DNA from: UBA2040 sp963977135
Lineage (GTDB): Bacteria; Bacteroidota; Bacteroidia; Flavobacteriales_D; Crocinitomicaceae
Length of the DNA: 64,000 bases
Assembly: GCA_963977135.1 (NCBI GenBank)
Contig: CAXBNN010000003.1
Location: 186,001 to 250,000, forward strand
Direction: 5' to 3'
Position 1 is the stretch's first letter. Every line of letters begins with the position of its first letter. Below the pieces are notes generated by a model, which was given only the letters and a program-made list of their open reading frames with translations, was not told the DNA's origin and did not search any database. Below, one piece after another: positions 1-7,856 of this stretch. The translations under genes and the position numbers were made by a program.

Positions 1-2
1 AA

Positions 3-365
3 GTTAAGTTACTTAGCAAGGGTAAAGTTGAAGAAAAAACGCTCATTGCCGATAAAAATATAAATGCTGCTGAGGAATTTGAAGGAGTTCTAGAACTTCC
101 GGCTTCTAATGAAAATTACAGTCTATCTGTAGATTGTTTTGGGGCAGAAAACACGCACTTCGTCTGTGTGCCAAAAGACAATTCTGACTATCAAGCTACA
201 GACCTGCACAAACGTTCTATGCAATTTCAGTTTTCGGTGAAAAAAGGTGTTCCATATTCAATTTACATATGGAACCCAGGTAAAACTGCATACAGCTTGA
301 AGGTTAAGAAAATCGTGGAGCAGCGAGTAACTCTTCCTAAATTATGGAATGATGCCTCAAATTAA
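3..365 (+). CDS. C-terminal part of an unknown protein (truncated by window edge)
   Basis: The frame is open from the first bases of the window to the stop at 363-365, giving about 120 residues. The start lies outside. An internal GTG at 168 is unlikely to be the start because the frame continues upstream with normal protein sequence. The visible part is hydrophilic with alternating beta-type sequence (for example MQFQFSVKKGVPYSIYIW) and ends KLWNDASN. I see no family motif; it could be the end of an extracytoplasmic beta-sandwich domain. The stop overlaps the next gene's start by 17 bases, which suggests the two are transcribed together. Confidence 0.7.
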   Translation, partial: VKLLSKGKVEEKTLIADKNINAAEEFEGVLELPASNENYSLSVDCFGAENTHFVCVPKDNSDYQATDLHKRSMQFQFSVKKGVPYSIYIWNPGKTAYSLKVKKIVEQRVTLPKLWNDASN

Positions 366-1755
366 AACATTCTTTCCTCACCTTTTGGTCTTACTGTTTT
401 CATTAGGATGGTTAGTTTACAACCAAAATCTTTTACTTGCTCCAGTAGACACTGGTGACGGCTTACTTCATTTTTTCATTTCTCAAGCTAGCTGGGAAAA
501 TCCACATTATTTTTTAGATCATTGGGGGAAACCTTTGTTCACTCTTTTGACTAGCCCTTTTGCGCAAATGGATTATGATGGAATGTTTCTTTTTAATTTA
601 TTCGTTTTCATCGGCACTACTGTTTTTGGTTGGCTTATTCTCAATAAACTGAACGTTAACAAAGGTTTTGCAATTTGCTTTCCTTTATTTTTATTATTGA
701 CCAACGATTATACAAGAACTATTTCTGCTGGATTAACAGAGCCTTTATTCTCATTTTTTCTGGTATTTGGAAGTTGGCTCTGGTTGCGCTCCTCTTATTT
801 GTCGACAGCTTTTGTTGTCGGATGTCTTCTCTTTCAGCGCAGTGAAGGTCAGTTAACTGTTTTGCTCTTTCTTCCCTTATTGATTTATGCCCGCCAGTGG
901 AAAGCCATTTTTGTTTTAAGTTTGCCTTTTCTTGTTTACGCTGTTCTTGGCTGGATTTTTCTCAATGATATTTTCTGGTATTTCACTAAATCTCCATATG
1001 ATCCTGCAAATAGCCTTTATGGTTCCGGAGATTATTTGCATTATTTAATGAGTTATAAAAACTATATGGGAAATCATGGTCTGTTCCTGTTTTTAGCTTC
1101 AATTCCCATGATTTTCATTCATTTTCGCTCAAAAAAGGTCGATTTCAAACTTTTTGGGCTTGTTTTGATCAGTTTCGGCACTTTTTTCGGAATTCTGATT
1201 TCACACAGCTATTTTTGGGGAAATGGCACGCATGGTTCTATGGGTTTAACTCGTATTGCCACTCAAGCTTTACCTTCTTTTCTTATTGTTTCGCTTTATT
1301 TTTTCAGTCAATATTCTTTCTTGAAAAAAATGCCCTTCAATTTTCTTGGTTATATACTTTGTTTTGGGATGATTATTCAATTGTGTTTTAGTCCTTTCTT
1401 GAAAAAGTCGATTCAACCTATGGAAGAATCCATTCAAGAAATTTACAAAGCAACTTTTCCAATTGTAACGACTCATTCTCCATTAATAACAAGTAATATC
1501 TACTTCGCTGAATTACTTGGAAGAAATCCTTTGAAAAAAGGTAAACCCTCAACTCTTGTGCTTTCTCGAGAAATTTTGGTGAATCCCAAATATCATTTCG
1601 AAAAAGGAACCTATATTTTGTGGGACAATTACGCCGGACCAATTGAGTTGGATGTTCAATATTCGCTTATTTCAAAATATCCAGGAATGAGATTACAAGA
1701 ACGGGTTGAAATAAATGGAGCCGAAGTTTGCCTTTTTCATTATGAAGGCGATTAG
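349..1755 (+). CDS. polytopic membrane protein, GT-C glycosyltransferase-like
   Basis: A 468-residue protein with about ten hydrophobic segments spread over residues 8-375 and a soluble C-terminal tail of roughly 90 residues. An acidic motif, PVDTGDG, lies in the first extracytoplasmic loop (about residues 32-38). This layout is typical of GT-C or PMT-like lipid-linked-sugar glycosyltransferases, where an Asp in that loop is catalytic. The family assignment is inferred from topology and this motif only. Two ATGs are adjacent at 349 and 352. It overlaps the preceding frame by 17 bases, and its stop directly abuts the stop of nadD on the other strand. Confidence 0.7.
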   Translation: MMPQIKTFFPHLLVLLFSLGWLVYNQNLLLAPVDTGDGLLHFFISQASWENPHYFLDHWGKPLFTLLTSPFAQMDYDGMFLFNLFVFIGTTVFGWLILNKLNVNKGFAICFPLFLLLTNDYTRTISAGLTEPLFSFFLVFGSWLWLRSSYLSTAFVVGCLLFQRSEGQLTVLLFLPLLIYARQWKAIFVLSLPFLVYAVLGWIFLNDIFWYFTKSPYDPANSLYGSGDYLHYLMSYKNYMGNHGLFLFLASIPMIFIHFRSKKVDFKLFGLVLISFGTFFGILISHSYFWGNGTHGSMGLTRIATQALPSFLIVSLYFFSQYSFLKKMPFNFLGYILCFGMIIQLCFSPFLKKSIQPMEESIQEIYKATFPIVTTHSPLITSNIYFAELLGRNPLKKGKPSTLVLSREILVNPKYHFEKGTYILWDNYAGPIELDVQYSLISKYPGMRLQERVEINGAEVCLFHYEGD

Positions 1756-2337
1756 TTACTTGTAAAAATTCATTTCATCTACGTACTTAAACACCTTGTC
1801 AGATAACAAAAATCGGGCTGATCTTCCGTTGTGGATTAATTCGCGGATATAGCTGGCTGAGATTTTCATTATCGGCACATCTTCACAAAAAACTACCGAT
1901 GAATGATTCTTAAACTGATGTTCAATTGGTTCTTCTTCGAACCTAGGATAAACGTAAATTTTATGATTCTCTAAAATTCTTTCAAAGTTTTTCCATTTGT
2001 GGAATCCACGCAAATTGTCTTCACCCATCAACAAATTGAATTTATGCTCAGGGTATTTTTCTTTTAAAAAAGTTAAAGTGTCGATGGTATAACTTGGTTG
2101 CGGCATTTTGAATTCTATATCTTCTGCCTTGAATCTTGGCTCGTCTTCAATTGCAATTTTTACTATAGCCAAACGATGATAATCTTCTAGTAAAGTGTTC
2201 TTCTTTTTTAAAGGATTATGAGGCGAAACTACGAACCAAACTGCATCTATTTCATCGCGCTGAATCATGTATTGGGCAATAATCAAATGTCCAACGTGAA
2301 TTGGGTTGAAAGAGCCAAAATACAGTCCTACGTTCAT
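1756..2337 (-). CDS. nadD: nicotinate-nucleotide adenylyltransferase
   Basis: Transfers AMP from ATP to nicotinate mononucleotide to give deamido-NAD, a cytosolic step of NAD synthesis. At 193 residues it has the usual family length. It shows the nucleotidyltransferase motif GSFNPIHVGH at residues 8-17 and a C-terminal ISASYIR (the ISSTxIR motif) near residue 160. Its start overlaps the stop of gmk by 4 bases, so yicC-like, gmk and nadD form one operon on the minus strand. The kynurenine genes downstream in the window could in principle supply quinolinate to the same NAD pathway, but that link is inferred. Confidence 0.96.
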   Translation of the reverse strand: MNVGLYFGSFNPIHVGHLIIAQYMIQRDEIDAVWFVVSPHNPLKKKNTLLEDYHRLAIVKIAIEDEPRFKAEDIEFKMPQPSYTIDTLTFLKEKYPEHKFNLLMGEDNLRGFHKWKNFERILENHKIYVYPRFEEEPIEHQFKNHSSVVFCEDVPIMKISASYIRELIHNGRSARFLLSDKVFKYVDEMNFYK

Positions 2338-2909
2338 GATTTTATAAAATGATCAACTATTCCACTAGCCGTTAATATAGCTTGGTCTAGGTTATCGTTT
2401 ATCAAAACTATATCAAACTCAGTTGCTTTTGCCAATTCAGTTCTTGCCTTGCTCATTCGCTGGTTGATCTTATCTTCAGTTTCCGTGCTTCTGTGACGTA
2501 AACGTTTTTCCAATTCGTCGATGCTCGGTGGTTGAACAAATATGGCCAGTGCATTATCACCAAACATTTTCTTCAAATTCAAACCGCCGATAACATCTAC
2601 ATCAAAAATTACTGTTTTACCTTCGGACCAAATTCTTTCAATTTCCTTGCGCAGTGTTCCGTAGTAATTGTTTGTATAAACCTCTTCCCACTCAATCAAC
2701 TCTTCATTTAAAATTGCTTGCTGAAATCCCGCGACTCCAAGAAAATGATAGTCTTTTCCGTCAATTTCATTTGGTCGCGGATCTCTACTACATGCAGAAA
2801 CAGAAAAAGATAAGACTGGAATTTTTTTCAATAAAGCGTGAACAATCGTCGTTTTACCCGCACCCGAAGGAGCTGAAAATATTACACATTTGCCTTGCTG
2901 AGATTCCAT
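2334..2909 (-). CDS. gmk: guanylate kinase
   Basis: Phosphorylates GMP to GDP using ATP. The 191-residue protein has the P-loop SAPSGAGKTT near residues 12-21 and the GMP-binding stretch with SACSRDPRPNEIDGKDYHF near residues 37-56. The lid region contains RLRHRSTETEDKI. It sits 6 bases after the YicC-type gene and overlaps nadD by 4 bases. The yicC-gmk order is conserved in many bacteria, which supports the operon. Confidence 0.97.
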   Translation of the reverse strand: MESQQGKCVIFSAPSGAGKTTIVHALLKKIPVLSFSVSACSRDPRPNEIDGKDYHFLGVAGFQQAILNEELIEWEEVYTNNYYGTLRKEIERIWSEGKTVIFDVDVIGGLNLKKMFGDNALAIFVQPPSIDELEKRLRHRSTETEDKINQRMSKARTELAKATEFDIVLINDNLDQAILTASGIVDHFIKS

Positions 2910-2915
2910 TTTATT

Positions 2916-3782
2916 CTATAATGTATTTAAAACTTGTTCCTTCATTTTTTCAAGATTGTCTTTCATTTCCACAACAATCTTCTGCATATCTGCTTGGTTG
3001 CTTTTGCTTCCAAGTGTATTTATTTCTCGTCCAATTTCTTGTGTGATGAAACCTAACTTACGACCCGTTCGTTCTGTTTTCATTGTTTCCAAGAAGTATT
3101 CTAAGTGATTTGTCAATCGCATTTTTTCCTCAGCAACATCAAATTTTTCAACATAAAAAATCAGTTCTTGCTCCAAACGGTGTTCATCAAATTTACCTTC
3201 AGAAATTTCTTCCAATTGTTTCTCAAGTTTGGCTCGTATTGTTTCTACTCGTACATTTTCGTAAGGCTCAATTGCAACTAAAAGTCTAGCAATATCTTCT
3301 ATTCTCTCCGTAAATTCCTTTTGAAGAGCTTCGCCCTCTTGACCTCTAAAATCATTCAAGGCAACACAAGCTTCATTCAGTAGCTCCAATAAAAATGCCT
3401 TTTCTCCTTCCGGTAAGTCTTCTCGCTCGCTAACCAAAACATCAGGCATTCGCATAATCATCGCTAAATAATCTACACTCTTCTCACCTATTGAATCATT
3501 AACGGATTTCAAATCTTCGTAATAAGCTTTTGCTAATGACTTATTGACAGAAACGCTTTTGGCATCTCCTGAATCGTCGATATTGACATTTACGTCTACT
3601 TTTCCTCGTTCCAATTCTTTCATGAGAATTTTTCGCATATCAGACTCAATTGGTCTGTATATACTAGGGATTCGGACGTTTAAATCCAAGGTTTTACTGT
3701 TAAGCGCACGGATTTCAATGGTCACTTTTTTTCCTTGAAAACTTCCTGTGGCTTTCCCGAAACCGGTCATGGATTGTAACAT
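2916..3782 (-). CDS. YicC/YloC family protein
   Basis: 288 residues, the usual length. The N-terminus MLQSMTGFGKA and the C-terminal DUF1732 region with EIGREINTLGSKSNQADMQ are diagnostic of the YicC/YloC family. Characterised members are endoribonucleases that affect small-RNA turnover; the function here is inferred from the family. It is the first gene of the yicC-gmk-nadD operon. The upstream 140 bases are largely an inverted-repeat element rather than an obvious promoter. Confidence 0.95.
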   Translation of the reverse strand: MLQSMTGFGKATGSFQGKKVTIEIRALNSKTLDLNVRIPSIYRPIESDMRKILMKELERGKVDVNVNIDDSGDAKSVSVNKSLAKAYYEDLKSVNDSIGEKSVDYLAMIMRMPDVLVSEREDLPEGEKAFLLELLNEACVALNDFRGQEGEALQKEFTERIEDIARLLVAIEPYENVRVETIRAKLEKQLEEISEGKFDEHRLEQELIFYVEKFDVAEEKMRLTNHLEYFLETMKTERTGRKLGFITQEIGREINTLGSKSNQADMQKIVVEMKDNLEKMKEQVLNTL

Positions 3783-3815
3783 AGACTTATTTTTTGGGCA
3801 AATTTAGTGATTTTT

Positions 3816-3926
3816 TACCGCTGAGGACGCAAAGTGTTTCGCAAAGAATGCCAAGACATGGGTTATTGTTCAGTCAACTCGAAAATCTCTTTGCTCACTG
3901 CGTGATTCTCTGTGTTGTCAGCGGTT
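3816..3926. repeat. intergenic inverted-repeat element, ACCGCTGA family
   Basis: The left end carries ACCGCTGA (3817-3824) followed by ACGCAAAG. The right end carries the complement, TCAGCGGT (3918-3925), preceded by the complements of ACGCA and GCAAAGA. The element fills most of the space between the YicC-type gene and the EamA gene, and its right end touches the EamA stop codon. The short reiterated words and self-complementary ends suggest a dispersed intergenic repeat that can fold as a long imperfect hairpin. It may also end transcription of the EamA gene. Confidence 0.65.
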
Positions 3927-4839
3927 ATACTCTTTTTTTCAAGCTGGTAATATAAACTCCTACAAAGATCAACACCATAAAGAAAATCTTTTGAGAGGTA
4001 ATGGTATGCGTGTAGTCTTCCGTAAATCCTATATAAGCAAAAAGTAGAGCGAAGAAAATAACCAGAACAGGTTGCAGATATATATACGCACTGGAAACAG
4101 ATGGACTCACCTTACTTAAAGCATAAACAGTTAAAAGATAAGCTAGAAATGTAACCCCAATAATCACATATAATACTTTGCCTAGAACCACACCTGTTAA
4201 AAGTGAGAAATCTGTTTTAGCAACATCTATAAAGGTAAAGGGGAATAACATGACGAACAACAAGCCAAATAAGAAGGTGTAAGTAATAACAGTTAATGGT
4301 CGATATTTTGACATTAATGGTTTCGCAATAACTAAAAAGACGGCATAACTTGCTGCATTAATTAATAGGAATAAATCTCCGAGAGCCAATTCTGCACTTT
4401 TGGAACTACTTGAAATCGTCAAAAGAATTGCGCCCGTTGCTCCTAACATAATTCCCGCTACTCTGTAGGTTGTTATGGCTTCTTTTAAAAGAAAATAGGA
4501 TAAAACCACAACCATAATTGGATTCAAAGTCATGATGATTCCCGAATTAATTGCCGAAGATAAATTCAACCCGTGAAAGAAAAACAACTGGTTTGTTGCT
4601 ACACCGAAAAGTCCACAAGCTACTAATCTTGGGAAATCTTTTCGGTCAATTTTTTCTCTTGTTTTAGAAAACAACCGGATCAACCAAAACAAAGCTGTTG
4701 CACCTGCTACTCTCAACAAAATGAAAACGTTCGGTGTTAAAATATTGGGCATTATTCCCTTCGCAATAACGTGATTGGCGCCGTAAAAAGTGTTAACTAA
4801 AAATAAAGCGAGGTGCGCACGAAGGTTTTCTATTTTCAT
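3925..4839 (-). CDS. EamA/DMT family transporter
   Basis: A 304-residue inner-membrane protein with ten predicted transmembrane segments in two EamA repeats, the standard size and fold of drug/metabolite transporters. Typical features are an N-terminal LFLVNTFYGANHVIAKG and paired hydrophobic repeats with GVATNQLFFFHGL in the first half. The substrate cannot be predicted. The gene stands alone between two different inverted-repeat elements (3816-3926 and 4857-4948). A second EamA gene lies at 52133-53041 but is not a close copy. Confidence 0.9.
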   Translation of the reverse strand: MKIENLRAHLALFLVNTFYGANHVIAKGIMPNILTPNVFILLRVAGATALFWLIRLFSKTREKIDRKDFPRLVACGLFGVATNQLFFFHGLNLSSAINSGIIMTLNPIMVVVLSYFLLKEAITTYRVAGIMLGATGAILLTISSSSKSAELALGDLFLLINAASYAVFLVIAKPLMSKYRPLTVITYTFLFGLLFVMLFPFTFIDVAKTDFSLLTGVVLGKVLYVIIGVTFLAYLLTVYALSKVSPSVSSAYIYLQPVLVIFFALLFAYIGFTEDYTHTITSQKIFFMVLIFVGVYITSLKKRV

Positions 4840-4856
4840 TGTTTATGACTTCTTGT

Positions 4857-4948
4857 CACGAATGCACTAATGCACATTACTGTGGGCTTGTAATTTGACA
4901 ACCAATTATCTAACGAGTTTTATTCGTGATAATTCGTGTATTCGTGGC
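4857..4948. repeat. intergenic repeat of CACGAAT words
   Basis: The left end has CACGAAT (4857-4863), then CACTAAT. The right end, read on the minus strand, has CACGAATA, CACGAATT and ATCACGAAT in series. The result is an imperfect inverted repeat built from a 7-9 base unit. It fills the gap between the EamA start and the stop of the ArsC-like gene. Its sequence is unrelated to the repeat at 3816-3926, but its position and architecture are similar. Confidence 0.6.
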
Positions 4949-4953
4949 TCCTC

Positions 4954-5307
4954 TCACTTATTAAAAGATGCTGCGGCCGCTTCAACATCCTTCTTTGCAT
5001 TTCCGATGAAAACCTCATCTCCATTGATCATAAAAGGACGTTTTAAAAAGGTATATTCTTCCAACATGTATTTGCGGTAATCCTCTTCAGTTAAGTTCAT
5101 TTTGTCTAAACCTAAACCACGGTATTTCATTGCTCTTTTGGAAAACAATGCTTCGTAAGATCCTGCTTTTTCTTTGATCCAATCCAAGGTTTCTGCGTCG
5201 ATGTTTTGTTCCTTGATGTCCTGCAAATCAACATCTTTTCCCGGATTGATTTCTTTCAGAATTCGTTGGTTTGTTGAGCAAGAGCTTAAGTGAAATATCT
5301 TTTTCAT
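4954..5307 (-). CDS. ArsC/Spx-like thioredoxin-fold protein
   Basis: 117 residues with the ArsC-family outline: an N-terminal beta strand followed by a single active-site-region cysteine (SSCSTNQRIL, Cys9) and a C-terminal LKRPFMINGDEVFIG equivalent to the conserved RRP-containing segment. Only one Cys is seen, so it resembles the YffB/Spx-type branch more than a true arsenate reductase. No arsenic genes are near. It starts 3 bases after the barrel-like gene and is the last gene of the kynurenine operon, so a redox role linked to that operon is possible but unproven. Confidence 0.75.
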   Translation of the reverse strand: MKKIFHLSSCSTNQRILKEINPGKDVDLQDIKEQNIDAETLDWIKEKAGSYEALFSKRAMKYRGLGLDKMNLTEEDYRKYMLEEYTFLKRPFMINGDEVFIGNAKKDVEAAAASFNK

Positions 5308-5310
5308 CGA

Positions 5311-6213
5311 CTAATTATTTTGCATGTATTCCTTATTCTTCTTACGATCTTCCTCTGAACCTGTATTGCAACCATTCGACTTTTCTTTAAACAAGAAAAT
5401 AAATTTCGCTTTAAGCGTGATTGGCCAATAATCAGATGAAAACCATTTAATTGCTGGCGTTCCCCCGTTCCATTCGTAAAAACCAAGCACTGGAGTAGAA
5501 AGTGTTGGGATGAAATAGGAACCTCTTTTTAATTTAATTCCGAGGCCTAAATCGTAATGCAATTGAACCGCTAAGTTCTTTTGAAAACGTTGGTTTTCTG
5601 TAAAATGAACACCATCATACAATTGGCTGCCTTGAACAATTCTATAATCTCCATTGATGCCTAAACCCATGTCTAAAAAGTATTTTGGCCCAAAATAAAA
5701 TATCTTGTGACCTGTGATATGCGCACTTGCGTATGTGTTGTAAAATTTACCAACTCCTGTTTCAGAAGAAATCACATTTGTTCCTGTTGCGTCAGTATAC
5801 TCAACAAGCGTTGTTTCTTTTCCGCCATAGAGTTTAATACCAAGCCCCCAGTCCCAATAAGAAAGAATTCGAAATGGTTTTCCCGCAATTTTTAACCATG
5901 GTGTTTTCATAGGAAAATGAGCCATTCCAACATCAAGAGCTATTCCTAATCGTCCAGCTGGATCTTGCATATAACGAAAACGCTGTCCATTGTAGAGAGA
6001 ATCAGGTTTAATGGTTTCGTTTTTCCCACTTGTTAATGTATAAGTAGGACCGAATGAAAATTGAAGTCCACGCGGTTGATAGTTTCCAAAATCTTGGGCG
6101 CCACCAAAAACTTGGCTTCGTTTTTTAGCACTTCCTGGTCGTAAATTCTTTGACTGAGCTAAGATTCCGCCTGTAATGGAGAGTACAAGGGAAACAAGGA
6201 GTATTTTATGCAT
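5311..6213 (-). CDS. secreted, probably outer-membrane beta-barrel protein
   Basis: 300 residues with an N-terminal signal peptide (MHKILLVSLVLSITGGILAQ). Repeated amphipathic beta strands with glycine and aromatic residues follow, for example LQFSFGPTYTLTSG, DWGLGIKLYGG, FGPKYFLDMGLGINGDYR and YDLGLGIKLKRGSYF. This matches a small outer-membrane barrel, but no named family is recognised. The C-terminal tail is charged and contains one Cys. The gene overlaps the end of kmo by 8 bases, so it is translated with the kynurenine genes; a transport or envelope role for that pathway is inferred only from this. Confidence 0.7.
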   Translation of the reverse strand: MHKILLVSLVLSITGGILAQSKNLRPGSAKKRSQVFGGAQDFGNYQPRGLQFSFGPTYTLTSGKNETIKPDSLYNGQRFRYMQDPAGRLGIALDVGMAHFPMKTPWLKIAGKPFRILSYWDWGLGIKLYGGKETTLVEYTDATGTNVISSETGVGKFYNTYASAHITGHKIFYFGPKYFLDMGLGINGDYRIVQGSQLYDGVHFTENQRFQKNLAVQLHYDLGLGIKLKRGSYFIPTLSTPVLGFYEWNGGTPAIKWFSSDYWPITLKAKFIFLFKEKSNGCNTGSEEDRKKNKEYMQNN

Positions 6214-7558
6214 GAGCTTTTTCTTTGTGTAACAAGTCTTTTATCTTCTCTATAACGAGAGAATCATCCCAAATGTTATGAATATCAGGAATTTCCATCA
6301 CTTGATCCATTATTGCACGTTGCCTATTGCCTTGTTCCAAAGCTTCCGCGTATGGCATTTGAGAGAACGTTACCCTCGAATAAAGTGGTAACCACAAGTC
6401 TGGATGCAATTTTGTGAATTTCGCTTCAATTTTCTTACGCAACAAAAAATCAGGGTCGGCAGTTTTATCACGCATTTCAATATAATTGTATAACGCCAGA
6501 TCTGCAATCGCTTGCCCGTTTTTGTAGTGTTTGTCAGAAAAATCTTTCATTAAATTCGTCCAGTCTCCACCTCTTTCCTCATACATTTCATTGAAAACGG
6601 TGCAATCTTGGAACCCGGCGTTCATTCCTTGTCCGTAGAAAGGAACAATAGCGTGAGCCGCATCTCCCAACAATAAAATATTGTCGTTGTATTGCCATGG
6701 ATCACATTTTACGGTCATCAAATTTCCAACTGGATTTTGATTATAATCTTTCAACAACTCAGGAATTAAAGGAATTGCATCGGCGAATTTCTCTTGGAAA
6801 AAATCCATTATCTTCTTGTCCGAATCCAAAGCATTAAATGAAACTTCTCCTTCCATGGTCATGAATAATGTTAGTGTAAAACTTCCATCTATGTTCGGTA
6901 AAGCAATCATCATAAATTCACCACGAGGCCAAATGTGCAGACAGTCATTTTCAATTTGATGCGTTCCATCTGCGTTAGCTGGAATTTCCAATTCTTTGTA
7001 ACCGTGACCCAAATAACTTTGTTGGTAATTGAATCCTGTAGTTCTTTGCATTCTTCCTCGGATAGCGGAAAAAGCTCCATCACAAGCAAAAAGTTTGTCG
7101 AATTTGAATGTTTCAACTTCCTTTTCTAGGTTTTGCATTACTACTGTATTGTCCCGCAAATCAACGTCTTTGCATTTCAAATCGAACAAATACTCAATGT
7201 TTGGATAATGCTCCGCTTCGTTCATTAATGTCTGATTCAACAATCCTCTCGATACCGAATAGATTGCTTCATTGTCCAGCCCATATGGTTGGTAAGTCAA
7301 ATTTCCTTGCAAATCATGCATGCAACGACGATACATCGGCAAGGCTATTTTGCGGATTTTATCCGAAACTCCGGCCAAATCCAAAGCTTTCCAACCTCTA
7401 TCAGACAAAGCCAAGTTAATAGAACGACCTCCAATGAATTCAGATTTTCTTCTGTCTGGACGGTTCTCTAAAACTTGAACTTGATGACCCTTTTTTGCCA
7501 TTAATATGGCTTGTAAACTTCCTACTAAACCTGCTCCAACGATTGCTATTTTCTTCAT
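6206..7558 (-). CDS. kmo: kynurenine 3-monooxygenase
   Basis: FAD-dependent hydroxylation of L-kynurenine to 3-hydroxykynurenine with NADPH. The 450-residue protein has the dinucleotide fold GAGLVGS at residues 8-14. RGLLNQTLMNEAE lies near residue 104. The second FAD motif, GDAAHAIVPFYGQGMNAG, is near residues 297-315. The C-terminal hydrophobic anchor of mitochondrial enzymes is absent, as in other bacterial forms. It lies in one operon downstream of kynU, separated only by a small membrane protein gene and a short repeat. Together kmo and kynU convert kynurenine to 3-hydroxyanthranilate; the dioxygenases for the first and later steps are not in the window. Confidence 0.95.
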   Translation of the reverse strand: MKKIAIVGAGLVGSLQAILMAKKGHQVQVLENRPDRRKSEFIGGRSINLALSDRGWKALDLAGVSDKIRKIALPMYRRCMHDLQGNLTYQPYGLDNEAIYSVSRGLLNQTLMNEAEHYPNIEYLFDLKCKDVDLRDNTVVMQNLEKEVETFKFDKLFACDGAFSAIRGRMQRTTGFNYQQSYLGHGYKELEIPANADGTHQIENDCLHIWPRGEFMMIALPNIDGSFTLTLFMTMEGEVSFNALDSDKKIMDFFQEKFADAIPLIPELLKDYNQNPVGNLMTVKCDPWQYNDNILLLGDAAHAIVPFYGQGMNAGFQDCTVFNEMYEERGGDWTNLMKDFSDKHYKNGQAIADLALYNYIEMRDKTADPDFLLRKKIEAKFTKLHPDLWLPLYSRVTFSQMPYAEALEQGNRQRAIMDQVMEIPDIHNIWDDSLVIEKIKDLLHKEKAHA

Positions 7559-7581
7559 TTGTGTATTTCTAAACTTTAAGG

Positions 7582-7620
7582 TTGTCCTCCCCCTCGAACC
7601 CCTCCAAAGGAGGAAATAAA
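7582..7620. repeat. short hairpin repeat, CCTCCAAAGGAGG
   Basis: A C-rich stretch, CCTCCCCCTCGAACC, is followed by a perfect small hairpin CCTCC-AAA-GGAGG at 7601-7613, then AAATAAA. It sits in the 65-base gap between the small membrane protein gene and kmo. It looks like a dispersed intergenic repeat inserted inside an operon. On the minus strand the stem could mask or mimic a ribosome site, but Bacteroidota rarely use one. Confidence 0.5.
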
Positions 7621-7623
7621 TTA

Positions 7624-7836
7624 TTATCGGTTTTTCAAATGCTCCGAAAAGCGTGTTTTAAAGTGCTCTTTTTGACCTCTTTGTTTTAATTTACGTTGAT
7701 GGACCATATTGCTAACTCGCCACAAAACGATTCCACCAACCAAAACGGCTATCGTTTGAAATCCAATCGTTGAATAGGCCATGGAATTATCTAATTCACC
7801 GACGTATTTGGCTTTTATGAGTATCTGTATATCCAT
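7624..7836 (-). CDS. small single-pass membrane protein of the kynurenine operon
   Basis: 70 residues: a short N-terminal part, one hydrophobic segment (about residues 25-43, IGFQTIAVLVGGIVLWRVSN), then a strongly basic C-terminus (HQRKLKQRGQ and onward). I recognise no family. It is 20 bases downstream of kynU and 65 bases upstream of kmo on the same strand, so it is almost certainly co-transcribed. Its position suggests an accessory role, such as membrane tethering of the pathway enzymes, but nothing in its sequence proves that. Confidence 0.7.
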   Translation of the reverse strand: MDIQILIKAKYVGELDNSMAYSTIGFQTIAVLVGGIVLWRVSNMVHQRKLKQRGQKEHFKTRFSEHLKNR

Positions 7837-7856
7837 CCTTTAAAATTACGAAATTT

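Noticed and set aside
4954..5307. Arsenic resistance
   Set aside because: The protein has the ArsC fold but one Cys only, and no arsenic transporter or regulator is near.
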